From: Clostridia bacterium
GTDB lineage: Bacteria > Bacillota > Clostridia > Oscillospirales > Acutalibacteraceae
Direction of reading: 5' to 3'
Length of the DNA stretch: 23,191 nucleotides
Assembly: GCA_900770165.1 (NCBI GenBank)
Contig: CAAGJJ010000040.1
Span: 1-23,191 of the forward strand
Position numbers and translations under genes: made by a program. Below, piece by piece: positions 6,822-13,833 of this stretch. The first letter of the stretch is position 1, and the number at the start of each line of letters is the position of its first letter. The notes under the pieces were generated by a model. That model searched no databases and was not told the DNA's origin. It saw only the letters and a program-made list of their open reading frames with translations.

Positions 6822-7403
6822 ATGCCAAAATATAGTTTTGAAATTAAGAAAAAAATTGTAGAGGCTTATTTTCGAGGAGAAGGTGGTTATACATTTTTAG
6901 CTGAGAAGTATAGAGTCAAAAACAGACGACAAGTGTTAAATTGGTTTCATTGTTATGAAGAATTCGGTGATGATGGATTGCGACGCTCTAGAAGAAATAA
7001 AAAATACTCTTTCGAATTTAAACTTCATGTAGTAGAATTATATCTATCAAGTGAAGTCTCATATCAGGAGTTAGCCTTATCACAAGGGATTAATAACAGC
7101 ACCTTACTCGCTAAATAGGTAAATGACTTTAGAGTCGCTGGGTCTGATGCACTGAGACCGAAAAAGAAAGGTCGGAAAAAATCATTGGATTCAAAGATTA
7201 AGGAGACAACAGCAATTCAACCTGCAGATGAAATACCAGTAGATACCAGTGCAGAACACATTAAACAATTAGAAGAAGACTTATTAAAACTAAAAATAGA
7301 GAACGCCTATTTAAAAGAACTGAGGAGGCTGCGTTTAGAAGAGGAAGCTCTTCTGAAAAAACAGCGAGAATCATCCACAGCCTCCGAAGAGAATTCAAAC
7401 TAA
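6822..7403 (+). pseudogene. IS3-family OrfA with in-frame amber codon
   Basis: OrfA of the IS element, the DNA-binding component. Two helix-turn-helix units are visible: YSFEIKKKIVEAYFRGEGGY onward and YSFEFKLHVVELYLSSEVSY onward; a C-terminal leucine-zipper-like segment (HIKQLEEDLLKLKIENAYLK) covers about residues 146-165. A TAG at 7116-7118 (codon 99) interrupts the frame at ...STLLAK*VNDFRVAG, where Trp is expected (single G-to-A change). Downstream the same frame stays open to 7403. Start is the ATG at 6822, after GGGAGG at 6805-6810. Without suppression only the N-terminal 98 residues are made. Confidence 0.8.
7355..7361 (+). other. Probable -1 frameshift site between orfA and orfB
   Basis: GAAAAAA at 7355-7361 lies near the end of orfA; zero-frame codons are AAA AAA CAG. 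Slipping by -1 leads into EKTARIIHSLRREFKLKDIL, which continues without a stop into OrfB. This is the usual IS3-family arrangement for making the OrfAB fusion. Confidence 0.55.
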
Positions 7404-7444
7404 AGGATATTCTCGCAGTAGTTGGCTTTCCTAAAGCAACATAT

Positions 7445-8245
7445 ATGTATTGGCAAAAACGCTTTGATAGAGTTAACCCCAACAAAGAATTAGAAGAACG
7501 CATTCTTACTATACATAATGAACACAAGGATTTTGGTTACCGCCGAGTACAGGCTATTCTTCGAAAAGAGGAAATCAATGTCAATAAAAAGAAAGTTCAA
7601 AGGATTATGCAAAAATTGGGATTGCAAGTAACATCATACACACGCAAGAGTCGACGCTATGATTCCTATAGAGGAAAAATTGGTAGAATCGCACCAAATA
7701 GAATCCATAGACGATTTCATACAACCATTCCCAATCAGAAGATTACTACTGATACGACAGAACTTAAGTATTATGAGATTGATGAGAAGGGACGAATGAT
7801 TATTAAGAAGCTATATTTTGACCCATTTCTAGATATGTTTAATGGAGAGATAATAAGTTATAGTATCAGCAAAACTCCGTCTGCAATGAGTATTCTATCT
7901 GCTCAAAAGAAGGCAATCGAAATCACTTCAGATTGTCCTTATAGGAGAACCTTTCATTCTGACAGAGGGTGGGCATATCAGATGTCCGCATACTCTCGAG
8001 AACTAAAGAAAAACAAAATTTTTCAAAGCATGTCTCGCAAAGGCAACTGCTATGATAATTCTGTTATGGAAAATTTCTTTGGCTTATTAAAACAAGAAAT
8101 CTATTATGGAAATACATACTACAGTTTTGATGAATTGAAAGGAGCAATTGAAAAATATATTGTGTATTACAATGAAAAACGGATTAAAGAGAAGCTTGGT
8201 TGGATGAGTCCTGTTGAATACAGGCTATCAGCCTTAGCTGCATAA
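7445..8245 (+). CDS. IS3-family transposase OrfB (DDE integrase domain)
   Basis: From the ATG at 7445 this gives 266 residues, but the frame is open upstream to the slip site at 7355, so the natural product is probably the OrfAB fusion. It has the HTH_21-like segment GYRRVQAILRKEEINVNKKK and a complete rve catalytic core: Asp in ITTDTTELKY, Asp in TFHSDRGWAYQ, and Glu in NCYDNSVMENFFGLLK, ending YNEKRIKEKLGWMSPVEYR. No break is seen in this part. It cuts and joins the ends of the IS. The family assignment is secure; activity depends on the amber codon in OrfA. Confidence 0.92.
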   Translation: MYWQKRFDRVNPNKELEERILTIHNEHKDFGYRRVQAILRKEEINVNKKKVQRIMQKLGLQVTSYTRKSRRYDSYRGKIGRIAPNRIHRRFHTTIPNQKITTDTTELKYYEIDEKGRMIIKKLYFDPFLDMFNGEIISYSISKTPSAMSILSAQKKAIEITSDCPYRRTFHSDRGWAYQMSAYSRELKKNKIFQSMSRKGNCYDNSVMENFFGLLKQEIYYGNTYYSFDELKGAIEKYIVYYNEKRIKEKLGWMSPVEYRLSALAA

Positions 8246-8249
8246 AAAT

Positions 8250-8278
8250 AGTGTAGCAGTTTTGACGGCTGCTACACT
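8250..8278 (+). terminator. Hairpin at the end of the IS, possible terminator
   Basis: AGTGTAGCAG (8250-8259) pairs with CTGCTACACT (8269-8278) around a 9-nt loop just after orfB. No proper T-run follows, so termination would be weak; it could instead shield the IS end from outside transcription. Confidence 0.45.
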
Positions 8279-8314
8279 TAAAAAGTCTAACTTTTTGGGG
8301 GCACCTCATTAACA

Positions 8315-8324
8315 GGTGTCTTTG
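8315..8324 (+). terminator. Right arm of the IS-split terminator
   Basis: AGGTGTC (8315-8321) and TTT, complementary to GACACCT at 6754-6760 on the other side of the IS. The stretch 8325-8560 after it contains only short AT-rich frames; I recognise nothing in it. Confidence 0.65.
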
Positions 8325-8563
8325 CTTTATGCCTATTTATTTGTTATACTTTATATTTTACATATATCGAGAAACGCTACGAAAAGACGTATATGATGTA
8401 CATAATGGAAAGCCAACTGTAAAAGTTTAAAATTGTATATTGTTACATAGAAATAGTAATATTGGAAGTTGAAAGAATTTTAAAATTTTTACAATTAATT
8501 TATTAAGGTAAAAATCATTATAGATTTAAGATATTGTGTAACTATATTCAATTTTTACCGAAC

Positions 8564-8977
8564 GAAAACATATTTATTCCACTAAATTATTCAAATAGTC
8601 GAATGGACGGAAAATTGCCAAATGTGTTTATTGATGATGAAGTTGGAACATTTCCAAATAGCTATGCGATTGAGGCCAATGCGTTCAGGGTAACTTAACA
8701 TTTAAAATAAGCAGATGTATTGTTTCTACTAAATATCAGACTGCGAACAATCCATTTGAAAATGAAGTGAATTAAGTAAAAAGAATTTTAGATGGCACTC
8801 AAAATAACGAGAGCGTCTTTTTTATATGAAACCGACAACACCGAAAATTGGATGTTTAATGACACGATTTTAAAATATGCAAACCCCATAGCTCTTGAAA
8901 TCCCCAAAATGTCAAAACACGAGCAAAAAAGCCTTATAAAGAATTTTGGGCGAAAAAAAGAAGAGCGAATTGCTTAA
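8564..8977 (+). pseudogene. Phage terminase large subunit, degenerate remnant
   Basis: Piecing three frames together gives ENIFIPLNYSNSRMDGKLPN, VFIDDEVGTFPNSYAIEA, a shift to MRSG, then SRCIVSTKYQTANNPFENEV, a stop, KRILDGTQNNESVFF, another shift, and FLYETDNTENWMFNDTILKY and ANPIALEIPK. This is the ATPase end and linker of an HK97-type large terminase (TerL), the motor that packages phage DNA; FIDDE is the Walker B region. The Walker A part and most of the nuclease domain are missing. At least two frameshifts and several stops make it dead. The last open stretch (8792-8977) starts at an internal ATG and is not a separate gene. Confidence 0.72.
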
Positions 8978-8993
8978 AACAATTACACTCTTC
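8952..8993 (-). terminator. Second minus-strand terminator downstream of tRNA-Leu
   Basis: On the minus strand GAAGAG...AATTG (from 8993) pairs with CAATT...CTCTTC (to 8960), with a small internal mismatch, then TTTTTTT. It is a back-up behind the first terminator and also overlaps the tail of the terminase remnant. Confidence 0.6.
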
Positions 8994-9038
8994 AAAAAAA
9001 GGATAACCACAGAAAAACTAAGTCCCTAATGGTTATCC
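8994..9038 (-). terminator. Terminator of tRNA-Leu
   Basis: Minus strand: GGATAACCA (9038-9030) pairs with TGGTTATCC (9009-9001) around a long loop and is followed by TTTTTTT (9000-8994). Confidence 0.8.
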
Positions 9039-9042
9039 AGCA

Positions 9043-9126
9043 TGGTGCGGGTGACAGGACTTGAACCTGCACGGGGTTACCACCAGAACCTAAATCTGGC
9101 GCGTCTGCCAATTCCGCCACACCCGC
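9043..9126 (-). tRNA. tRNA-Leu (anticodon UAG)
   Basis: The minus strand begins GCGGGTGTGGCGGAATTGGC and ends with the T-arm GGTTCAAGTCC, the acceptor CACCCGC, A, and an encoded CCA (9045-9043). The acceptor stem GCGGGTG/CACCCGC is perfect. The anticodon arm is CCAGA-TTTAGGT-TCTGG, which places TAG in the anticodon position, reading CUA-type leucine codons. A long variable arm, as expected for a class II leucine tRNA, separates the anticodon and T arms. It has its own promoter and two terminators. Confidence 0.95.
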
Positions 9127-9139
9127 TTAACGCTAGATT

Positions 9140-9168
9140 ATTATATAATAACTGAGTAAAAAAATCAA
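9140..9168 (-). promoter_or_regulatory. Promoter of tRNA-Leu
   Basis: On the minus strand: TTGATT (9168-9163), 17-base spacer, perfect TATAAT (9145-9140). Predicted start is about 6-7 bases before the tRNA. The remainder of 9127-9322 is AT-rich with no gene seen. Confidence 0.75.
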
Positions 9169-9322
9169 GTGAGAAATAGATGAATTTTTAAAATAGGTAA
9201 ATTTACTATATATTCGTAAATAAATATGTAATTATATAACAATTTATTGTGAATATTATTGTTTGTATTGGAAAATTAACATACGACAGGTTTAATATAT
9301 AGTCTTTCCACGAAGTAAAAAT

Positions 9323-10102
9323 TTAATTTTTTACATGTATATCTTTTAAAATTTTCAAAATACTGTGATAGTTTTGAGATTTTAGGTTAGGAAATGCTTT
9401 CATTAATCTATTATGACTTTTAATATTTTTATTTAAAAGGTCTTTATATTTTTCTATTAATTCTTCATTTATATTATGCCTAATAGGTGTAATTTTTTCA
9501 GAGAGATTTATACTTTTTTCAGATATTGATTCTCCAACGGTGTTTGACATATATTTTAATTTTTGTGCAATATCATTTAAAAGTTTAAGTCTCTTATTTA
9601 ATTTTTGAATGGATAATATAGTTACAATAAAGTCTGTAATTAATATAATTTGAAGAGAATAAACTGCAATTTCACCAATTAGATCTGGTATAATGTTAAT
9701 AATTCCATATACAAGTGGTTGAACTATTTTGAGAGTAAAGGTACAAGCTACTCCCCATATAACAGAAAATCTAAGACATATGTAACCACCAATATTAAAT
9801 TTGGCATTAGAATAGTCCCACCATTTTTGTTGGAATATCTTTTCTAGCAAAAATCCGGTAATAAGTTCTAAAACGCTGGTTAATAAGATTGAGCCAATAA
9901 ATAAAATGAATATGTTATCTAAAATTGGATTAAGGCAAACTATGACAATTGTTGCACCAAAGCCGTATATTGGACAAACTGGTCCATTAAGAAAGCCTCT
10001 GTTTACAAATTTTCCTGTTTTACAAGCGGCGAAAGAAACTTCTACACACCATCCTAAAAACGAATATATAGTAAACATCCAAATTATTTCGTAAAATTGC
10101 AA
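9323..10102 (-). CDS. CmpB-like putative membrane protein (ABC_trans_CmpB family)
   Basis: This integral membrane protein matches the family annotated as putative ABC-transporter type permease CmpB (DUF1113): an early FLGWCVEV, KTGKFVNRGFLNGPVCPIYG, then TGFLLEKIFQQKWWDYSNAK and YICLRFSVIWG. Five or so membrane segments occupy the first two thirds; a charged, probably cytoplasmic tail of about 90 residues follows. The true function of the family is unknown. I prefer the TTG at 10102 (259 residues, beginning QFYEIIWMF): GGTGG (10115-10111) is well placed, and the far ATG at 10177 falls on the -35 of a good promoter. No clear terminator is seen downstream. Confidence 0.75.
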   Translation of the reverse strand: MQFYEIIWMFTIYSFLGWCVEVSFAACKTGKFVNRGFLNGPVCPIYGFGATIVIVCLNPILDNIFILFIGSILLTSVLELITGFLLEKIFQQKWWDYSNAKFNIGGYICLRFSVIWGVACTFTLKIVQPLVYGIINIIPDLIGEIAVYSLQIILITDFIVTILSIQKLNKRLKLLNDIAQKLKYMSNTVGESISEKSINLSEKITPIRHNINEELIEKYKDLLNKNIKSHNRLMKAFPNLKSQNYHSILKILKDIHVKN

Positions 10103-10148
10103 AATAATAAACCACCACACAATAAACTTATTATAAGATTTTGCTAAT

Positions 10149-10177
10149 ATTATATTATATAGTTTATTATAAATCAA
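10149..10177 (-). promoter_or_regulatory. Promoter of the CmpB-like gene
   Basis: Minus strand: TTGATT (10177-10172), 17-base spacer, perfect TATAAT (10154-10149). It argues against the ATG at 10177 as a start. Confidence 0.7.
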
Positions 10178-10232
10178 TTTAATTTATATGGATTTTTTGT
10201 TAATAAATAATGGGATAAAGTACGTTTTTATA

Positions 10233-10271
10233 TTGACATAATGGGTTAACTACCATATATTAGATATATGG
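10233..10271 (+). promoter_or_regulatory. GNAT promoter with palindromic operator
   Basis: TTGACA (10233-10238), 17-base spacer, TATATT (10256-10261). A perfect inverted repeat, CCATATAT-TAG-ATATATGG (10253-10271), covers the -10 and the start point, where a repressor would block transcription. The cognate regulator is not in the window. Confidence 0.7.
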
Positions 10272-10291
10272 CTGTAGAACTGGAGGTAAAA

Positions 10292-10873
10292 ATGAATATT
10301 ATTTTAAAAAAAGAAGAAGAAAAAGATTTTATAGAAGTAGAACAGTTAACTAGGAAGGCTTTTTGGAATGTTTATAGGCCAGGATGCTGTGAGCATCTTG
10401 TACTTCATAAATTAAGAGAATCACAATTTTTTATTCCTGAACTTGATTTTATTGCACTAGATGGTAAAAAAATAGTTGGTAATATAGTTTATAGTAAAGG
10501 TGAAATAGTTGATAGCAATAAAAGAAGATATGAAGTGCTAACATTTGGGCCAATATCTGTTTTGCCAGAATATCAAAAAATGGGTATAGGCTCTAAACTA
10601 ATAAAACATACAGTTATGCTTGCCCAAAACTTGGGGTTTAAGGCAATTATAATTTTTGGGGATCCTAATTATTATAAAAAATTTGGCTTTGAAAATGCTG
10701 AAAAATTTAATATACATACTTCAGATGGAAGTAATTTTGATGCTTTTATGGTAAAAGAATTATACAAAGGGAGCTTAGATGGCATAACGGGAAATTTCTA
10801 TGAAGATAGTACATTTCATGTGGATGATAAAGAGGTTGAGGAATTTGATAAAAAATTTACAAATGTTAATTAG
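10292..10873 (+). CDS. GNAT-family N-acetyltransferase
   Basis: This 193-residue enzyme has the GNAT fold: a central strand followed by the acetyl-CoA pyrophosphate loop LPEYQKMGIGSKLIKHTVML (about residues 91-110), then LGFKAIIIFGDPNYYKKFGF, typical of the subgroup annotated as predicted N-acetyltransferase YhbS-like. The acceptor is unknown. The ATG at 10292 is chosen because GGAGGT at 10282-10287 precedes it closely; an in-frame ATG at 10268 would start inside the operator palindrome and has no binding site. The gene is transcribed alone and converges on copA, sharing a bidirectional terminator. Confidence 0.85.
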   Translation: MNIILKKEEEKDFIEVEQLTRKAFWNVYRPGCCEHLVLHKLRESQFFIPELDFIALDGKKIVGNIVYSKGEIVDSNKRRYEVLTFGPISVLPEYQKMGIGSKLIKHTVMLAQNLGFKAIIIFGDPNYYKKFGFENAEKFNIHTSDGSNFDAFMVKELYKGSLDGITGNFYEDSTFHVDDKEVEEFDKKFTNVN

Positions 10874-10930
10874 TGAATTTATAGCACTAAAATTATATGA
10901 ACTGTAAATAGGTTTACAGCAACGTAATAA

Positions 10931-10967
10931 AAAATTCCGAGCATAATTAAAGCTCGGAATTTTTTTG
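10931..10967. terminator. Bidirectional terminator between GNAT and copA
   Basis: AAAATTCCGAGC (10931-10942) pairs with GCTCGGAATTTT (10952-10963) around a 9-nt loop. TTTTTTT follows on the plus strand and TTTTTT on the minus strand, so it serves both convergent genes. Confidence 0.92.
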
Positions 10968-10969
10968 CT

Positions 10970-13222
10970 TTATAATTTAATTTTTGTTAATCTTAATGCA
11001 TTTAGTACTACGCAAACAGAACTTAAACTCATTGCTGCCGCTGCAAACATAGGATTTAAAGTAATTCCGAATGGCAAAAATAGAATTCCTGCTGCTAATG
11101 GAATACCTAATATATTATAAAAGAAAGCCCAAAACAAATTTTGCTTTATGTTTTTTATTGTATATTTACTAATGTCTATAGCTTTAATTACATCTATAAG
11201 GTCATTCTTTATAAGTATTATATCGGCAGATTCAATAGCTACATCTGTTCCTGCGCCAAGAGCTATACCAATGTCTGACCTTACTAATGCTGGGGCATCA
11301 TTTATTCCATCTCCAACCATTGCTACTTTATATCCTTTGTTTTGCAGTTTTTTTATTTCATTTTCTTTATCTTGAGGCATTACTTCTGCTAATACATTTT
11401 CTATACCTACTTCATTTTTTATAGCATATGCGGTTTTATTATTGTCGCCAGTTAGCATATATACTTGAATTTTTCTATTATTCATTTTGCTTATTGCATT
11501 TTTACTTGTAGGCTTTATCATATCTGAAATTACAACTATACCTAAGACCTTTTTATTGTCAGAAAGATAAATAACAATTTTGCCTTCTTTTAAGTAATGT
11601 TCAGATTTTTGATCATAACCATTAATATCAATGTTATTTTTAATCATTAATTTGATATTACCCGAGTAATACTTATTTCCATTTATAATTGCTTCATTTC
11701 CATTACCGGGAATATAATTAAAGTTATCTATATCTAATTTATTAACGTTTTCTTTATTGGTATATTCAGTAATAGCTTCTGATAGTGGATGATCTGAATT
11801 ACTTTCAATTGACGATAATATTTCTAAAAATTCATTTTTGGAAATTGAGTTATCGATAATTACATTAACTACTCTTGGTTTACCCTCAGTTATTGTGCCA
11901 GTTTTATCTAATACAATAGTATTAATTTCATGAGTCGTTTCTAATATTTCTGCAGATTTAAATAATATACCATTTTCTGCAGCTTTTCCTGTACCAACCA
12001 TTATTGCTGTTGGGGTAGCGAGCCCAAGAGCACAAGGGCAAGAGATTACTAATACTGCTATTCCTATTGATAATGAAAATGATATTCCATATCCAAGTAT
12101 AAGCCATACTATTGTAGATATAATAGCAATAGCTATGACGGTAGGGACAAAAATGTAACTTACTTTATCTGCAAGTTTAGAAATTTTTGCTTTTGATGAA
12201 GTTGCATTTTCCACTAGATTGATAATTTGAGCTAGTGTAGTATCTTCACCAACTCTGGTAGCCTTAAACTTAAAATATCCTGTTTTATTAATGGTTGCAC
12301 CTGTTACTTTATCACCAACCGACTTATCAACTGGTATACTTTCGCCTGTAATATATGCTTCATCTACAGATGAAAATCCCTCGACAATAATTCCATCAAC
12401 TGGAATTTGTTGTCCAGGCTTTACAGTAACAATATCTCCAGTTATCACTTCAGATGTAGGAATTTCTATTTCATTGTTATTTCTTAATACTATTGCAGTT
12501 TTTGGAGATAAATTGATCAGCTTAGTTATTGCATCTGAAGTTTTTCCTTTTGATCTTGTTTCAAGATATTTTCCAACTGTTATAAGAGTTAATATTGTAC
12601 CAGCAGATTCAAAATATAAATCCATTGAGTATTGGTGTACTAAATACATATTATTATATTTTAGTCCAAAATAAATATTAAAAATAGCATAAATACCATA
12701 TATTAATGCAGCAGTAGATCCAACAGCAATTAGACTATCCATATTAGGAGTTAATTTAAAAAGCATTTTAAAACCAACTACAAAATATTTTATATTAACA
12801 ATTATAATAGGTAGGCATAATATAAGTTGGCTTACTGCAAAATTGAATGAATTCATTTCTCCATATAAAAAATTAGGAATAGGTAGACCAATCATATGTC
12901 CCATTGATATATACAAAAGAGGAATTAGAAATATGATTGAGATTGTTAATCTTATTTTCATTTTGTTTATATCATTTGCTAATTTATTTCCAGCCTTTTT
13001 TACTTCATCTTTATAAATTGATGCACCATATCCAGATTTAATAACTGTACTAATTATATCGTTTTCATTTAATTTGTTTTCATCGAATTTTACTATCATA
13101 GTATTAGAAAGCAAGTTTACATTGACATTTTCTACACCATTGAGATTTTTTATACTTTTTTCAACATGTGCAGAACAAGAAGAGCATGTCATTCCTGTTA
13201 CATTAAATTTTTTCTCAGTCAT
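10970..13222 (-). CDS. copA: Copper-exporting P1B-type ATPase CopA
   Basis: This 750-residue protein pumps Cu(I) out of the cytoplasm at the cost of ATP. In order: one N-terminal heavy-metal-associated domain with GMTCSSC (Cys13, Cys16); membrane segments; the actuator loop TGES; the transmembrane CPC motif in SCPCALGLATPT (about residues 392-403); the phosphorylation motif DKTGTITEG; the HP motif in SDHPLSEA; the nucleotide domain MLTGDNNKTA and GDGINDAPALVRSD; and the last membrane segments with AAAAMSLSSVCVV. CPC plus MSLSS are the Cu(I) (P1B-1) signatures. Its start lies 15 nt after copZ; AAGGA serves the ATG. Confidence 0.94.
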   Translation of the reverse strand: MTEKKFNVTGMTCSSCSAHVEKSIKNLNGVENVNVNLLSNTMIVKFDENKLNENDIISTVIKSGYGASIYKDEVKKAGNKLANDINKMKIRLTISIIFLIPLLYISMGHMIGLPIPNFLYGEMNSFNFAVSQLILCLPIIIVNIKYFVVGFKMLFKLTPNMDSLIAVGSTAALIYGIYAIFNIYFGLKYNNMYLVHQYSMDLYFESAGTILTLITVGKYLETRSKGKTSDAITKLINLSPKTAIVLRNNNEIEIPTSEVITGDIVTVKPGQQIPVDGIIVEGFSSVDEAYITGESIPVDKSVGDKVTGATINKTGYFKFKATRVGEDTTLAQIINLVENATSSKAKISKLADKVSYIFVPTVIAIAIISTIVWLILGYGISFSLSIGIAVLVISCPCALGLATPTAIMVGTGKAAENGILFKSAEILETTHEINTIVLDKTGTITEGKPRVVNVIIDNSISKNEFLEILSSIESNSDHPLSEAITEYTNKENVNKLDIDNFNYIPGNGNEAIINGNKYYSGNIKLMIKNNIDINGYDQKSEHYLKEGKIVIYLSDNKKVLGIVVISDMIKPTSKNAISKMNNRKIQVYMLTGDNNKTAYAIKNEVGIENVLAEVMPQDKENEIKKLQNKGYKVAMVGDGINDAPALVRSDIGIALGAGTDVAIESADIILIKNDLIDVIKAIDISKYTIKNIKQNLFWAFFYNILGIPLAAGILFLPFGITLNPMFAAAAMSLSSVCVVLNALRLTKIKL

Positions 13223-13237
13223 ATTTATTTCATTCCT

Positions 13238-13447
13238 TTATAAATCTATGCTATATCCAGCTTCTTTAACTGCGTTTTCTATATCACGTTCGTTAGTAAT
13301 TTTTTCATCGTAGATTACTGTCATACTATTTTGATCAAGTTTAACAATAACGCTATCGATCCCTTTAAGCTCTTTAACTTTGTTTTCAACATGTGTTGCA
13401 CAAGAATTACAGGACATTCCGCCTATACTGAAAATTTTTTCAGTCAT
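13238..13447 (-). CDS. copZ: Copper chaperone CopZ (HMA domain protein)
   Basis: This 69-residue protein is a single heavy-metal-associated domain with GGMSCNSCATHV (Cys13 and Cys16), which binds Cu(I) and hands it to CopA. The beta-alpha-beta ferredoxin-like pattern and final GYSIDL are typical. It is first of a two-gene copper operon; GAGGATGAT precedes its ATG. No CsoR or CopY gene lies nearby, so control must come from elsewhere. Confidence 0.88.
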   Translation of the reverse strand: MTEKIFSIGGMSCNSCATHVENKVKELKGIDSVIVKLDQNSMTVIYDEKITNERDIENAVKEAGYSIDL

Positions 13448-13501
13448 ATTATCATCCTCTTTTCATTGTTATATATAATTATATGCTTTCACTGCTTTTT
13501 G

Positions 13502-13529
13502 CTTATATTCTATTTTACAGTATTTTCAA
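13502..13529 (-). promoter_or_regulatory. Probable promoter of copZ-copA
   Basis: Minus strand: TTGAAA (13529-13524), 16-base spacer, TATAAG (13507-13502). I see no CopY box (TACANNTGTA) next to it. Confidence 0.5.
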
Positions 13530-13584
13530 TATAATTCCAATTAAATAAATATTAATATTAGTATTAGTATACCATTTTTATATA

Positions 13585-13621
13585 TTGCAATTTTCAAAAA
13601 AAATTGTTAAAATAATAACAT
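13585..13621 (+). promoter_or_regulatory. adhE operon promoter with Rex-like operator
   Basis: TTGCAA (13585-13590), 17-base spacer and TAAAAT (13608-13613) form a promoter. Over its -10 lies TTGTTAA-AATA-ATAACAT (13604-13621), which matches the consensus for the NADH/NAD-sensing repressor Rex, TTGTTAA-N4-TTAACAA, at 12 of 14 positions. Rex is known to control adhE and hydrogenase genes in Clostridia, which fits this place. Confidence 0.65.
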
Positions 13622-13833
13622 ACAATAATAAGGTCAAGATACATTGTTGGAAAGGAGGAGTATAATGTAGTAGAGATTGACCTGTGTAGTAAACATTATA
13701 TTAGTTAATTTTAGGTGTTTATATTTCTTAGATAAAAATTTAAGTGTAATATTTTGTTTCCTGTTTTGTCTAATTGTTTTATGGAGTTAGTTATAATTAA
13801 GATATATAATTTTATTGATAGGAGAGTAATGAA
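13622..13833 (+). promoter_or_regulatory. adhE leader with a start-stop element in a stem-loop
   Basis: The leader of about 210 nt contains AAAGGAGG (13651-13658), then ATG (13665-13667) directly followed by TAG TAG. The segment is enclosed by AGGTCAA (13631-13637) and its complement TTGACCT (13677-13683), so the pseudo-initiation site sits in the loop. The real adhE binding site, GGAGAG (13821-13826), lies much further on. No long ORF is present. Confidence 0.55.

Larger units (their letters stand above)
6766..8310 (+). mobile_element. IS3-family insertion sequence, about 1.54 kb
   Basis: The element starts TGTCCCGACCCCCAAAAGTTAG in sense (6766 onward, first 20 bases diagnostic) and its right end, read on the minus strand, has the same CCCCCAAAAAGTTAG core (8287-8302). 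Overlapping orfA and orfB in frames 0 and -1, and a DDE transposase, place it in the IS3 family (IS150-like). A 3-bp TAA duplication (6763-6765 and 8311-8313) fits if the right end is 8310; with a strict TG...CA end it would be 8309. It is inserted in the loop of a terminator. OrfA carries an amber codon, so the copy may be inactive. Confidence 0.85.

Noticed and set aside
8792..8977. 61-codon frame as an independent small gene
   Set aside because: Its sequence continues the terminase remnant after a frameshift in a T-run and has no ribosome site.
4360..9042. Intact integrative element bounded by a repeat of the tRNA-Leu 3' end
   Set aside because: By eye no second copy of the tRNA 3' sequence and no integrase gene were seen in the window.
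10103..10177. ATG at 10177 as start of the CmpB-like protein
   Set aside because: It lies on a TTGATT-N17-TATAAT promoter and adds residues not typical of the family; TTG 10102 has a better ribosome site.
13448..13560. CopY- or CsoR-type operator before copZ
   Set aside because: No TACANNTGTA box and no GC-rich CsoR-like inverted repeat is visible.
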